IMG/VR virus record: IMGVR_UViG_3300030108_005279
Location: 1 to 61,567 of that record
Reading direction: 5' to 3' (one strand)
Length of the DNA stretch: 61,567 nucleotides
Source: a virus
Shown: in pieces, positions 1 to 9,300 of the stretch
Layout of the letters: each line of letters opens with the position of its first letter
Numbering within the stretch: the first letter of the stretch is position 1
The notes under the pieces: generated by a model
Seen by the model: the letters and a program-made list of their open reading frames with translations, nothing else
What the model was told of the DNA's origin: nothing
The model's database searches: none
Translations under genes and position numbers: made by a program

Positions 1-469
1 TAAAGATACTGGTTGATATATGCTCAACAGCAGGGAAAAAGTTTTTCTGAACTGAGTTGTGTGCTTCATCAAAGTAGATAGTATCAACAACAATATTACT
101 CTCAGCAATTCTGTGTAGTGAATGATATGTTGTGAAAATCAACTGGTTGTGACCATCATTGGCATTGTGAAAGTTGAACTCTCTGATCGCATCAACCTTA
201 GTTGTACTAAAGTGATGAGTCTCTCCACTGTGAACGTGCATCACTTTAACATTAGTGATGAACTCTAAGAACTCTGCTGACAACTGGTTTGCCAATAGAA
301 TACGAGGAGCAACAACCACAATAGTGCTACATGCTTCACTCTCAAACTCTCTCTTGGCATCCTGTATCATACAGATAGTCTTACCACCACCTGTAGGTAC
401 AATGACTTGACCTTTATCATTGTCAATCATTGCCTGTATTGCTTGCTCTTGGTGGGGTCTTAGTTGCAT
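1..469 (-). CDS. uvsW: UvsW-like DNA/RNA helicase, 5' part only
   Basis: This is the first 156 codons of a superfamily 2 helicase; the rest lies beyond the left edge. The start codon ATG is at 469-467 behind an AGGAAA ribosome site. Seen directly: an N-terminal LRPHQEQAI segment (Q-motif-like), Walker A PTGGGKT near residue 26, a motif Ia-like VVVAPRILL, TTYHSLH, and the DEAH box FDEAHNS near residue 138. This motif order is typical of T4 UvsW, which unwinds recombination intermediates and R-loops and drives the switch from origin- to recombination-dependent replication. It is the most upstream-facing gene in the window and is read away from the restriction-modification pair. What cannot be seen is the C-terminal helicase lobe, so UvsW is chosen over other phage SF2 helicases mainly from the T4-like context. 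Confidence 0.82.
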   Translation of the reverse strand, partial: MQLRPHQEQAIQAMIDNDKGQVIVPTGGGKTICMIQDAKREFESEACSTIVVVAPRILLANQLSAEFLEFITNVKVMHVHSGETHHFSTTKVDAIREFNFHNANDGHNQLIFTTYHSLHRIAESNIVVDTIYFDEAHNSVQKNFFPAVEHISTSIF

Positions 470-536
470 AGATTTCCTGTTAATATACTCATTATAGCAG
501 TTGGGTCAAGTTTGTCTTGATTGATTGTGACACTTT

Positions 537-1295
537 TCAAACTGGTGTGATAAATTTTTCCAATGGATTATAACTTAGTATTCGATCTCTTGCTGTCTGA
601 CAATAACTTTCGCTAATATCAATTCCAATATATTTTCTACCTAATTGATGTGCAACCAATGTAGTTGTACCGACTCCGTTAAATGGGTCAAGGACTACAT
701 CATTCTGATATGAAAATAACTTAAGACACCTTTTGACTAACTCTTCTGGAAACATAGCGGGATGATTAAATTCTTTCATTCTTATCTCAGGTGCGATTGT
801 CCAATGTCCATTGACATACTTGATGAACTCATCCTTTGTAATATCAATATTCTCTCTATCCCCCTGATGTTTGATAGATGTCTTACTAAACACTTCGATA
901 AATTCAAATGGATAATTCAGATATGGGCAAGATGGAGATTTAAAACTACCCCATGCTGTCAGTTTTTTGAGATTATTCTTCAACCATAGAATCTCTCCTC
1001 TCCATATCAATCCACTCTTAACTAATTCTGTAGTCAAATAATGATGTGACGGAAAGTAATCTTTATAGTTTGGTTGGATATTAATTATTAAACGACCACC
1101 ATCTTTGAGAGTGCGTTTACATTCGCTGAATATATTTACAAGTGTATCAATATACTTAAGAGCATCACTTTTATCATCATGCTCATCATATTGCATATCA
1201 AAGTTATAAGGTGGGGATGTTAATACAATATCAACACTCTTGTCATCAATGTCTTTTAATGCTGTAAGTGCATCACTACAAATTATTTGATTCAT
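537..1295 (-). CDS. Type II DNA methyltransferase, beta class, probably N4-cytosine
   Basis: 252 residues. The catalytic motif IV TSPPY is at residues 26-30 and the S-adenosylmethionine-binding motif I (DPFNGVGT) comes late, at 203-210, followed by a GIDIS acidic strand. Catalytic motif before cofactor motif is the beta-class order. A TSPPY rather than DPPY/NPPY signature points to N4-methylcytosine (family knowledge). Its ATG overlaps the stop of the preceding endonuclease gene by four bases (1292-1295), so the two are probably translationally coupled. The partner looks MjaI-like, a family whose prototype cuts CTAG, so methylation within CTAG is the likely activity; this is inference. It could protect phage DNA from the phage's own enzyme and from host enzymes of the same specificity. 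Confidence 0.85.
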   Translation of the reverse strand: MNQIICSDALTALKDIDDKSVDIVLTSPPYNFDMQYDEHDDKSDALKYIDTLVNIFSECKRTLKDGGRLIINIQPNYKDYFPSHHYLTTELVKSGLIWRGEILWLKNNLKKLTAWGSFKSPSCPYLNYPFEFIEVFSKTSIKHQGDRENIDITKDEFIKYVNGHWTIAPEIRMKEFNHPAMFPEELVKRCLKLFSYQNDVVLDPFNGVGTTTLVAHQLGRKYIGIDISESYCQTARDRILSYNPLEKFITPV

Positions 1296-1822
1296 TGAGT
1301 AACAACTAATCCCTTCTTTGTATTCTTATAGTATATTATATCATACTCTATACTTTCTTGCCCTGCTTCCCTTTTACTTTTGTAACTATTTGGTTTGATT
1401 GAAACAAATCTTCCATCAACAACTCCATCGATTCCTTTTGATTCTTCTTCTGGTGTTGATAATCTATATTCTCCTGTCTCTGACACCATTTCCAGTATGT
1501 CCAACTGCACCTGTAAACCTGAGAATGTCTTGTCAATAATCAAATCTTTCTCCCACTCATAAACATCGTCACGAGTCAATGAATTAAGATTCTCTTTGAT
1601 TCTTTGCACATAATCCCAAGTCTTGTCAGTTGCAATATCAATCTTATCAAGTCCGATTCTGTCATTGTAGAAAGATTCCCATCCGTCTCTTGTTGGTTTA
1701 TCTGTTGACTCTCGATACTCTTGAATTAAATCACTCATCTGACCCACGTTCTTCGGTCTGGTTGCTTGTGAGAATGAGTTACCAAGATTGATAACTGAAC
1801 CAACATAGGGAAGTAATGTCAT
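1292..1822 (-). CDS. MjaI-like type II restriction endonuclease
   Basis: About 176 residues with the chosen start (ATG 1822-1820). Seen: an N-terminal block INLGNSFSQATRPKNVGQMS followed by LIQEY, and near the C-terminus ESKGIDGVVDGR plus VSIKPNSYKSK. In MjaI-family endonucleases I know the VGxxSxLI block and a SKGIDG...SIKP core as the conserved parts; the latter would be the metal site of the PD-(D/E)xK fold. It lies immediately 5' of a methyltransferase gene with a four-base overlap, the usual layout of a type II system. The frame is open to 1909, but a -10 hexamer lies across the ATG at 1843, so the longer starts would be transcribed only from a promoter further upstream. A solitary nuclease for host DNA degradation is an alternative role. 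Confidence 0.68.
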   Translation of the reverse strand: MTLLPYVGSVINLGNSFSQATRPKNVGQMSDLIQEYRESTDKPTRDGWESFYNDRIGLDKIDIATDKTWDYVQRIKENLNSLTRDDVYEWEKDLIIDKTFSGLQVQLDILEMVSETGEYRLSTPEEESKGIDGVVDGRFVSIKPNSYKSKREAGQESIEYDIIYYKNTKKGLVVTQ

Positions 1823-1841
1823 AATATAATTAATTTCTTTC

Positions 1842-1870
1842 ATTATAGCAAAGAAATCCTCTATGGTAAA
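1842..1870 (-). promoter_or_regulatory. Sigma70-type promoter of the restriction-modification pair
   Basis: On the minus strand: TTTACC at 1870-1865, a 17-base spacer, then TATAAT at 1847-1842, preceded by TG one base upstream (extended -10). Predicted transcription start is about 1835, so the first ATG on the message is the one at 1822. This decides the endonuclease start. Confidence 0.6.
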
Positions 1871-1909
1871 GAGTGTGTGACACCTTGTGATCTGACCACA
1901 TGTGAACAC

Positions 1910-2083
1910 GAGTCAAATTGTCTCATTGTGAGAGAAGTAAGAATCGAACAATTCTACACCAGTTTATGACCTCTGCACCATCCCTTCAAAAAATTTATAG
2001 TATCTCCCGAACAACCCATACAAAGGTATGTAGCGTTTTTGATATTTTGACTATATAATATAAATGAAGTCACTTTGAATTAA
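1910..2083. other. Intergenic region between the R-M pair and the plus-strand ORF
   Basis: 174 bases with no convincing gene. It holds a 5-bp hairpin (AGAAT/ATTCT around TGTTCG, minus strand), an imperfect late-type octamer TATAAATT on the minus strand at 1992-1999, and TATAAT/TATAAATG overlapping on the plus strand at 2054-2066 just before the small ORF. Confidence 0.4.
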
Positions 2084-2269
2084 ATGCGTGAACTGAGTCG
2101 TAATGAGTTAATTTTACTTAGAGGAATATTATATACAAAAAGAATGTATCGTGGAATGAAACATATTCCAAACGATATTGTAATTTGGGAAGATTGGATG
2201 GAAGATTCCTTAACTTGGGTTAATCAAGAGATCGAGAAAAAATATCCTGACACACCAAAGTGGAAATAA
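2084..2269 (+). CDS. Small protein of unknown function
   Basis: 61 residues, not recognised. It begins MRELSRNELILL and is rich in charged and aromatic residues (several Trp), with no membrane segment or signal peptide, consistent with a small soluble alpha-helical protein. It is the only plus-strand gene between the minus-strand R-M pair and the fibre/baseplate block, and its stop codon abuts the stop of the convergent gene at 2270 without a gap. Just upstream, around 2054-2066, are TATAAT and TATAAATG elements on the same strand, so it probably has its own promoter. No recognisable -35 and no clear Shine-Dalgarno were seen. Confidence 0.55.
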   Translation: MRELSRNELILLRGILYTKRMYRGMKHIPNDIVIWEDWMEDSLTWVNQEIEKKYPDTPKWK

Positions 2270-2770
2270 TTAGTAGGGTAACTCTTCGAAAAATCCTACG
2301 AAACTATCTCCGATTTCTATCTCGTACTCTCGATCAGTATCTAAATCAACACAAGACATTTCTGGTATTTCAATACCATTAATTTTAAAAGAATTTTTAA
2401 ACGCAATCAAACAGGAATAAGATCTCGTACTCTTAATTTGAGTTTCACTTTTATCAATCAATCGACCACTCCAATCAATTTCTTTTCGCCACGGATTAAA
2501 AGATATAAACTTATAATCTGATGTTGATCGAATCACAACACTTGAGTTTTTATGTTCACGCAAGTCTAATAATTCCTCCTTACCACTCCCCTTGACTACT
2601 GATATATTATCATTATCATCAAAGGCATAATAAGTTCCACTGCCATGATGCACAAAACTAAACTGTGTGTGTCGATTACTTTCATGCTCAAATCCGATTG
2701 TATTTTTTTCGCCAGAATGAACACAAAGAAAAAATTTCTTTGATCTATAATGTCGATTATAAGTTGTCAT
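2270..2770 (-). CDS. Hypothetical protein, 166 residues
   Basis: Not recognised. The protein is polar and rich in Ser, Asp, His and aromatic residues (FSFVHHGSGTYYAFDD), with alternating hydrophobic positions suggesting a beta-rich fold. It ends in a VDLDTDREYEIEIGDSF segment reminiscent of a small barrel. No catalytic motif, signal peptide or membrane segment was found. Its ATG overlaps the stop of the gene at 2767-3120 by four bases, so the pair is co-translated, and both follow the glycine-rich adhesin gene. An accessory structural or fibre-assembly role is possible from position only. Confidence 0.6.
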   Translation of the reverse strand: MTTYNRHYRSKKFFLCVHSGEKNTIGFEHESNRHTQFSFVHHGSGTYYAFDDNDNISVVKGSGKEELLDLREHKNSSVVIRSTSDYKFISFNPWRKEIDWSGRLIDKSETQIKSTRSYSCLIAFKNSFKINGIEIPEMSCVDLDTDREYEIEIGDSFVGFFEELPY

Positions 2771-3120
2771 ACTTTAATTTTATTCAGTCTAACTGATTTA
2801 ACATGAGTTAAATCTCTCTCTGGTGTTCCATAGACTTGTCCAATCATTTTAGTAATATTGATTTCATCTTCTTCACTTATATCATTTATGATGTTTGATG
2901 TCAATATATCATCGTTCTTATCTTGTGATCTTATTTCTGGTAATCCCATCTCGCAAATCGAATCAACTAAAGAAACATTATCAGTCAAATCTAAAGAATC
3001 AAGACTCATTGCAATCTCGTACCGTTTATCAATCGATTTAGCAGAGTTTTGCCTTGAAAATTTGACTATGATTTGATTTGTCTCTGGTAAATATTCAATT
3101 ATTTTAAAAATAATATTCAT
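2767..3120 (-). CDS. Hypothetical protein, 117 residues
   Basis: Not recognised. The N-terminal part (MNIIFKIIEYLPETNQIIVKF) reads as beta strands, the middle is acidic, and the C-terminal tail is basic. It overlaps the downstream 166-residue gene by four bases and its start abuts the stop of the glycine-rich adhesin gene, so it sits in the same transcription unit. In adhesins of the S16 gp38 type accessory genes flank the tip gene; whether this is a tip-assembly factor cannot be told from the sequence. Confidence 0.6.
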   Translation of the reverse strand: MNIIFKIIEYLPETNQIIVKFSRQNSAKSIDKRYEIAMSLDSLDLTDNVSLVDSICEMGLPEIRSQDKNDDILTSNIINDISEEDEINITKMIGQVYGTPERDLTHVKSVRLNKIKV

Positions 3121-4244
3121 TAATTATTTGTATAATTTACCGCACTCGTGGAACCTATGATTGTGCCTATGTTAACTAATGTAAAAGATGCACCACTTTT
3201 TTTTCTAATTGCTGCACCAACAACACCTGCTGAACCTCCGACTCCAGAACTTAATACTCCTTGCAAACTTGAGGGATTATCGCCATTCTCAGGAGAAATA
3301 CCATTTTGTCCACCGTTTCCTCCATCACCTGATCTGGAAGTACCTTCAACTCCAGTTCTACCAGTTCCACCAAGTCCTCTGGTTTGATTTGCACTATTAC
3401 TTCCAGCAGCACCATTTGCAGCATGAACTGATCCAGTACCAGGACCACCACCTAATCCATTTGGAAATCCAGCTCCTCCACCGCCGCCACCACCAGAAAT
3501 GACTGGATCTCGATTATTTTTGTTGGGATCGGAGTAAACACCACCACCACCTCCACCACCACCAAAACCACATTGTATGAGACCTTCATTTATAATTGTG
3601 ACACTGCCATTACCGGCTCTGACACCAATCGCAGTTGTTCCATTTGTCCCAGTTCCACCATTACCACTGCCAGAGGAACCTCTACCTCCTCGACCACCTG
3701 CACCAAATATCTTTCCTGATGATGAAACTTCAACTCGAATCGAAGTTCCGATTCCAAAGGCACCCGTGTCTAATGCGACAAATTGTTCAGATGGATTGTT
3801 ATAGGTAGTTCTTTTTGACCCCAATGTACCTTCAATTTGTGCTATAACAATTAATGGTTTGGATGCATCGTTAAAATCAGATGGAAGAGATTCAAATTCT
3901 CCAACTTGTAATGGTTGTGAAATAGACAATCCTTGATATGCATTTTGAGCAGCATTGTAAACACTTCTTAAATTCAAAGCTGATGCGTCATTCCCAAGGT
4001 CTTGTCTACTTATTGTGCCTGTATACTTAAATACAACTGTTCTTGTTTTACCTCTTAAATCAGAAAATGAAATCTGACCTGATTGTGGAACACCAACATC
4101 TAAAGGTTTGTTTAGTGTTGAAGAATCATTTACACGATACTTACCTAAACTAAATGCAGTTCCAGTGGTGTCTCCATCTGGAGCCGCTCTACCAAACTCT
4201 GAAATAATATCAGAAACTGAAATTTGTCCTGTTGGTGTTGTCAT
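3120..4244 (-). CDS. Glycine-rich fibre-tip adhesin with polyglycine segments
   Basis: 374 residues. The N-terminus has the phage-structural pattern GQISVSDI ... SGQISFSDLRGK (residues about 6-67). From about residue 185 to 345 the chain is dominated by Gly-Gly-x runs interrupted by Asn/Ser/Thr-rich loops, for example an eight-glycine run before VYSDPNK and a second before AGFPNGLGG. The last 30 residues are an ordinary hydrophobic beta segment. Glycine-rich motifs separated by variable loops are the hallmark of the polyglycine-II sandwich in the long-tail-fibre adhesin gp38 of phage S16 (established); here that fold is inferred. The loops would contact the receptor. The gene abuts the 708-residue fibre gene upstream, so it may be that fibre's tip. 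Confidence 0.65.
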   Translation of the reverse strand: MTTPTGQISVSDIISEFGRAAPDGDTTGTAFSLGKYRVNDSSTLNKPLDVGVPQSGQISFSDLRGKTRTVVFKYTGTISRQDLGNDASALNLRSVYNAAQNAYQGLSISQPLQVGEFESLPSDFNDASKPLIVIAQIEGTLGSKRTTYNNPSEQFVALDTGAFGIGTSIRVEVSSSGKIFGAGGRGGRGSSGSGNGGTGTNGTTAIGVRAGNGSVTIINEGLIQCGFGGGGGGGGVYSDPNKNNRDPVISGGGGGGGAGFPNGLGGGPGTGSVHAANGAAGSNSANQTRGLGGTGRTGVEGTSRSGDGGNGGQNGISPENGDNPSSLQGVLSSGVGGSAGVVGAAIRKKSGASFTLVNIGTIIGSTSAVNYTNN

Positions 4245-4245
4245 G

Positions 4246-6372
4246 TTATGAATCTACTTTTGTGGTTGTTCCAATGCCTACCCACCCATCAATATAAATT
4301 TGTAATTGATCTCCACTTGTGTTATATACCATCGCACCATTTGTCACTCCGACTAAATTATTCCTCTCAGTCGTAGTAATCTTTGGTGGATACATGTACT
4401 GACGATTATTAAATGGTGCTGGTGCATCACGACCTGCATCATGAAAGTCCACAGCTGCGGTCAAAGCAGTTGTTCCGATTCCGATTCCACCAATCGTTGC
4501 TTCGCCATCAACATTCAAATCAACAAAGTCATGAATCACATCAGTTCTAATTCCAACTCTTCCTGAGTTGTCTACAAAAAATCTCGCAGAGACAGCAGAG
4601 TTCACAGCAAATCCAGTGTTTGTCTGAACACCGACACCGACACCAGATGCAAGAATACTCGTGCTTGATGTTGATACAGTTCTAAATGTTGATACACCTG
4701 TTGCTGTGCTTACATTACCAATTAAGAATCCGATTGTATTTCCCGTTAGGTTTCCTGTAACATTTCCTGCTAATCCAGAGGATGCAGTAATTTGACTACT
4801 AAATGTTGTAATACCACTTACTTGTAACGATCCTTGTATTTCTAAGGTTGTGGTGGGTATAGTTAATCCGACACCTAAGTTACCAGTATTGGTTAAGGTC
4901 ATTATTGGAGTTCCACCAGTTCCTTTATGCCAATGAAAATGTCCTGTTGGTCCACCACCAGAAGCACCAGCATCAAGATAATAATTAAAGTTACCATTAT
5001 GCTCGTTGATTAAATCAAATGAATTACCAAATTTAGCATAAGGGAAAGCACCATCTGTGCTTCCAAATCTTACAATTCCAACATATGTTCCGATTCCTGT
5101 TTTTGCAATGTTCAATTCATCAAAGACACTTACTCCAGTTCCAACAGTTTCTAATTTCTTGACACCACTTGAATATAATGAAACATTAGATGTAGTAAAA
5201 CCTGCGTAAGTTCCAGTGATTGTTAATCCTGTTCCAATATTCCCAATGTTTATCTGTCCACCTTGAATTTCAATGTCACCTTTTGGATTTTGTAATGAGG
5301 TATCAACTTCGTCACCATCAGTTCTACTAAAGATACGAAGACTATCGCCAAAATATAATTGATTTGTATTTGAGAAAAATGCAGAGGATCCAAAACTCAC
5401 ATTTCCTGTGAGAGTTGAAACACCAGAAACATTTGCCTGATCAATATTTGCTCCACCTACAACATCAAGACGATTATTAACATCAACAAGTGAACTAAAT
5501 GTAGATACGCCAGCAACTACAACTTCATCTAAGTCTGATTGACCATCAACATCTAATCCAGCATTAATATCTACAGTATTATTAAATGTCGATACACCAG
5601 CAACAACAACTTCATCCAAGTCTGATTGACCATCAACATCTAATCCAGCGTTTGCGTCAATTGCTCCTGTAAATGTCGATACTCCAGTCACACTAAATGA
5701 TGTAACGGGATTTAGATTATTAATTGTAGCACTTGATATCGTAGCAATACCACTCACATTTAATTGAACTGTATCAAGTAACTCACCATTTACATCTACA
5801 TTACCAGAAAATGTAGATACGCCTAATACGTCTAAATTTTTTGATACAACAGTTCCACCCAATATCGTGGTGATTCCAGTAGAACTACGATATGAAGATA
5901 TACCCTCAATATCAAGTGTTTTTGCAAATAATTTACTACCTACAGTTGTGATACCTGTAAATGTTGATGGACCAACAACTCGGAAGTCACCTAAAACATC
6001 CAACGTAAAATCTGGTTGTGTGCTACCAATACCAACAGATGATGTTGTTGATAGTGTTCCAGATAATTCAGTGAATCCAGCAGTAGATATCGCAACAATA
6101 TTTGTTAGTCCTGATGCATCACCTACAAACTTTGTTGCAGTGATAATACCCGTTGGTGCATCAATACTTATCACTCCAGCAGTAATCGCTGCCGAAACAT
6201 TTACTGAAGTTAAACTTGATACGCCACTTATCTTAGCACTTCCTAATACATCAAGAATCTCTGTCGGTACAGTCGTACCGATACCAACCAAACCTGATGG
6301 ATTAACTATAAAATTATCATTGTCAACTTGAACACCATTTCTGAAATTGAATGACTTGGAAAAATTTGCCAT
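4246..6372 (-). CDS. Tail fibre-like structural protein, 708 residues
   Basis: Beta-rich fibre made of short repeats with the pattern xxVxGVSTFxxxVDxNxxLDV and GIGTTxP. Two consecutive repeats around residues 240-300 (AGLDVDGQSDLDEVVVAGVS) are near-identical in protein and DNA (about 5500-5660). The start MANFSKSFNFRNGVQVDNDN and C-terminal knob ending GDQLQIYIDGWVGIGTTTK match a fibre layout with an attachment end and a terminal domain. No S74 protease and no Gly-rich tip are present; the tip may be the adhesin encoded next. The start is 14 bases beyond the end of the 1918-residue gene, with GATAAATA over that gene's stop codon as candidate late promoter. Confidence 0.7.
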   Translation of the reverse strand: MANFSKSFNFRNGVQVDNDNFIVNPSGLVGIGTTVPTEILDVLGSAKISGVSSLTSVNVSAAITAGVISIDAPTGIITATKFVGDASGLTNIVAISTAGFTELSGTLSTTSSVGIGSTQPDFTLDVLGDFRVVGPSTFTGITTVGSKLFAKTLDIEGISSYRSSTGITTILGGTVVSKNLDVLGVSTFSGNVDVNGELLDTVQLNVSGIATISSATINNLNPVTSFSVTGVSTFTGAIDANAGLDVDGQSDLDEVVVAGVSTFNNTVDINAGLDVDGQSDLDEVVVAGVSTFSSLVDVNNRLDVVGGANIDQANVSGVSTLTGNVSFGSSAFFSNTNQLYFGDSLRIFSRTDGDEVDTSLQNPKGDIEIQGGQINIGNIGTGLTITGTYAGFTTSNVSLYSSGVKKLETVGTGVSVFDELNIAKTGIGTYVGIVRFGSTDGAFPYAKFGNSFDLINEHNGNFNYYLDAGASGGGPTGHFHWHKGTGGTPIMTLTNTGNLGVGLTIPTTTLEIQGSLQVSGITTFSSQITASSGLAGNVTGNLTGNTIGFLIGNVSTATGVSTFRTVSTSSTSILASGVGVGVQTNTGFAVNSAVSARFFVDNSGRVGIRTDVIHDFVDLNVDGEATIGGIGIGTTALTAAVDFHDAGRDAPAPFNNRQYMYPPKITTTERNNLVGVTNGAMVYNTSGDQLQIYIDGWVGIGTTTKVDS

Positions 6373-6385
6373 TATCTTTTATTAG

Positions 6386-9300
6386 TTATTTATCTGATAG
6401 TTTTTGTTCTAATTTTTCGACCTTTTCGTTAAGTTCCTTGATCGCTTCAATTAGAAGTGGAACTAACTTTTCATACTTAACAGTTAAGTAATCTTCATCA
6501 TTAACTAAATTGATCGGAGCTGGTACAACTGCTTCAGGAAGAACTTTTTGAATTTGTTGAGCAGATACACCTACATGTCTGACTGATGTGTCATAAACCT
6601 CAGAACCAATTTCATTAAAATTAAAAGTAAATCCTTCTATCTTCATTACCTTATCTAATGGATTATCGATAGGTAATTTATTTGTCTTTAATCGATCATC
6701 AGATGCAAATGCAACCACATCACCAACAACACTCAAATTATTATTTGATGCATTAAATGCTATGCCAGCATCTTCTTTGCACTCAAAATATTCTTCACCT
6801 GCAAAACCTTGCTTCATGAGAATCGGGAATGTTTCATCAAGGTCACCAGCACCACTTATCTTTAACTTATCTGCTTGTGTTGCAGTTCCTGATGTGTCCT
6901 GATTACCACTGACATTAACACCTGGTAGATTAATGTTTGCACTACCATCAAATGATACACCACCAATTGTTCTTGATGTTGTCAATCCATCTGCCTTACC
7001 AGCAGTGTCAGCGTTACCAGTTACATTACCTACAATGTTACCAACGATGTTACCTAATACGTTTCCACTGAATGATGTTGCTGTGACAACGCCAGTTACA
7101 TTTGCTCCACTTGTGATGTCTAACTGTCCGTAAACTGTTGCTCCAATTCCAGATGTAGCAAATCTTCTTATATTATCATCATATAATTCAACACCATTTG
7201 TTGATCCTGCTCCTGATAGTTGACCAAATCTAGCTATATTTATTGTATTGTTGGGATTATTAATAGTTAATAATGAACTCATCAATATTAAATTTCCAGT
7301 TCCACGATCTTTAATAATACTATGATCTCCGTCATGAGAAATTTCAAGATCTCCATCATTACCAAATTTTAATTTAGCATCATCAGCAAACTGTGAATTG
7401 GCATTTATACCAACACCACCACTGAATATGACTGCAGCATCGGTAGAACTTGTTGCTTCGGATGTGTTACTGAATTTAGTTTTACCTGATACATCAAGTG
7501 TATTCTTTATTCTAACTTCATTATTAAGTGTGACAGGACCATCAAATTGTGATAACACCTGACTATTATCTCCACCCTCTACAATGAGTCTTTCTTTGAC
7601 TGTAACTTCATCAAATACAACACTTAATCTTCCAGCATCTTCACCTGTGACTGTAGGAACTGGTGTATCAAATGTTGTTTCTTCACCAGTAAGTGATGAT
7701 TTCTTTTGGTTTCCAATATAGAAGTCACCTTTATCATTCATACCTGTGTATACAACAGCACCCGCTGATTTTTCTTGTGCTTGTGACAAGAACTCTTCCT
7801 TTTCTGTGAGAGATACAGTTTGTAATTGAGGTAATGCAGTTGAATAGTTACCGGGACCGTAACCAAGATATTCAAATGTATGTCCAGATGCCCTTAGAAC
7901 AGAAGGTCTACGGAACTCAATAGGTATTGGTTTGATTTTTCTTGCCAGTGATCCATTGTCATGAGATTCAACTCTTGTACCAAGAGCTCCACGTATCACA
8001 GTAATCTCATTATCAGCAGTGACAGTTGCCTTGCTGATTCTCATGATTTCATCATCAACCTGAATGTAAGATCCATAAGGGAATCTTGTAGGTATTGATG
8101 CTAAAGATCCTGGTAGACTTACTTTTAACAGACTTTGAGATGTGAATGAGTCAATATATAATACTTCATCACCGAAAATATGTGCACCACGAACACTTAA
8201 ATTTTCATCTGAAGCGTCTGATGATGCATCGTTTGCTGACAGATTATGCTTCAGAACTCTCGCATTTGGTGTTCCAGCACTAATTAAAGTTCCTGTAATT
8301 GGATCTTTAACCTGACCTGTAACTGAGAATGTTCCAACTCCTGATACAGATTTTACAATATAATCACCATAATTTAAATATGGAGTTGCACCTGAGGAAC
8401 TAACTATCTGTACTCGGTTACCAGCAACTAAACCATGAGCTCGTGATGAAGTTAAAGTTGTAACACCAGTCGCCGATCCAAGTATCGCAGTACCGATTGC
8501 AACACTATGTCCTGCAGGGAAGGCATATTGGAATGGAACTATCTCTGGATCAGTGCTTGTTTGAGCGATTGCGATTGAAGTTTTAGATGGAACTGAAGTG
8601 ATTGGGAAGTAACCACCAGCAGTTGTTCCAATACCTGCAACCTGAACATAGTTCTCTGTTGCTGCTGTAAGATTATTTGCGGATACAGTGAGTTTTGCAT
8701 CTGATGATCCAGATAACACGGAAGCATCAAAGAATAACTCGGTACCAGCAGAATATCCAGATCCTTGTGACACAACATCTGCGTGAGTGACAGCATTAGA
8801 TGCGACAATTACGTTTACAGTTGCTCCTTGCCAAGTTCCTGTGTTGCTTGTATTGAGTAATTTAACGTTATTATAAGTCCCGTTTGTATATCCTCCGCCA
8901 CCTGTGAGTGTTCCTGTCGTAATACCAGCGATTCCATGTTCTCTACTAAATGTGATAGTTGAGATACCTGCCGATAAAGGTGTCACACTTGATATACTGA
9001 CACCGATACCAACATCTGTAAAGAGTTTATCAATTGTTTCTTTTGTAATACTCTTCTTCAAATCGTTAGTGGTTACTTTACCAAGAGGAGTTCGATTAGC
9101 AAATGTTTTTGTTGAATTTGGAGAATCATTTACATTGTCACGATCTAACTGAGGATATAGGTCCGTCACATTTTGACTGTAATTTGATGTTGTAAACTGC
9201 TCAGTGATATGATTACCTGCGTTTAATGGATAGATGTGGAATATACCATCTTGTACAGATTCTTTATAATCAGATATTCTCTCTCCACGATATGCATAAA

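Noticed and set aside
1920-1990. tRNA-like stretch (minus strand GTTCGATTC with CAT-containing arm)
   Set aside because: The T-loop-like motif does not sit in a proper five-pair stem, no acceptor stem pairs and the anticodon arm has mismatches. At most a decayed relic.
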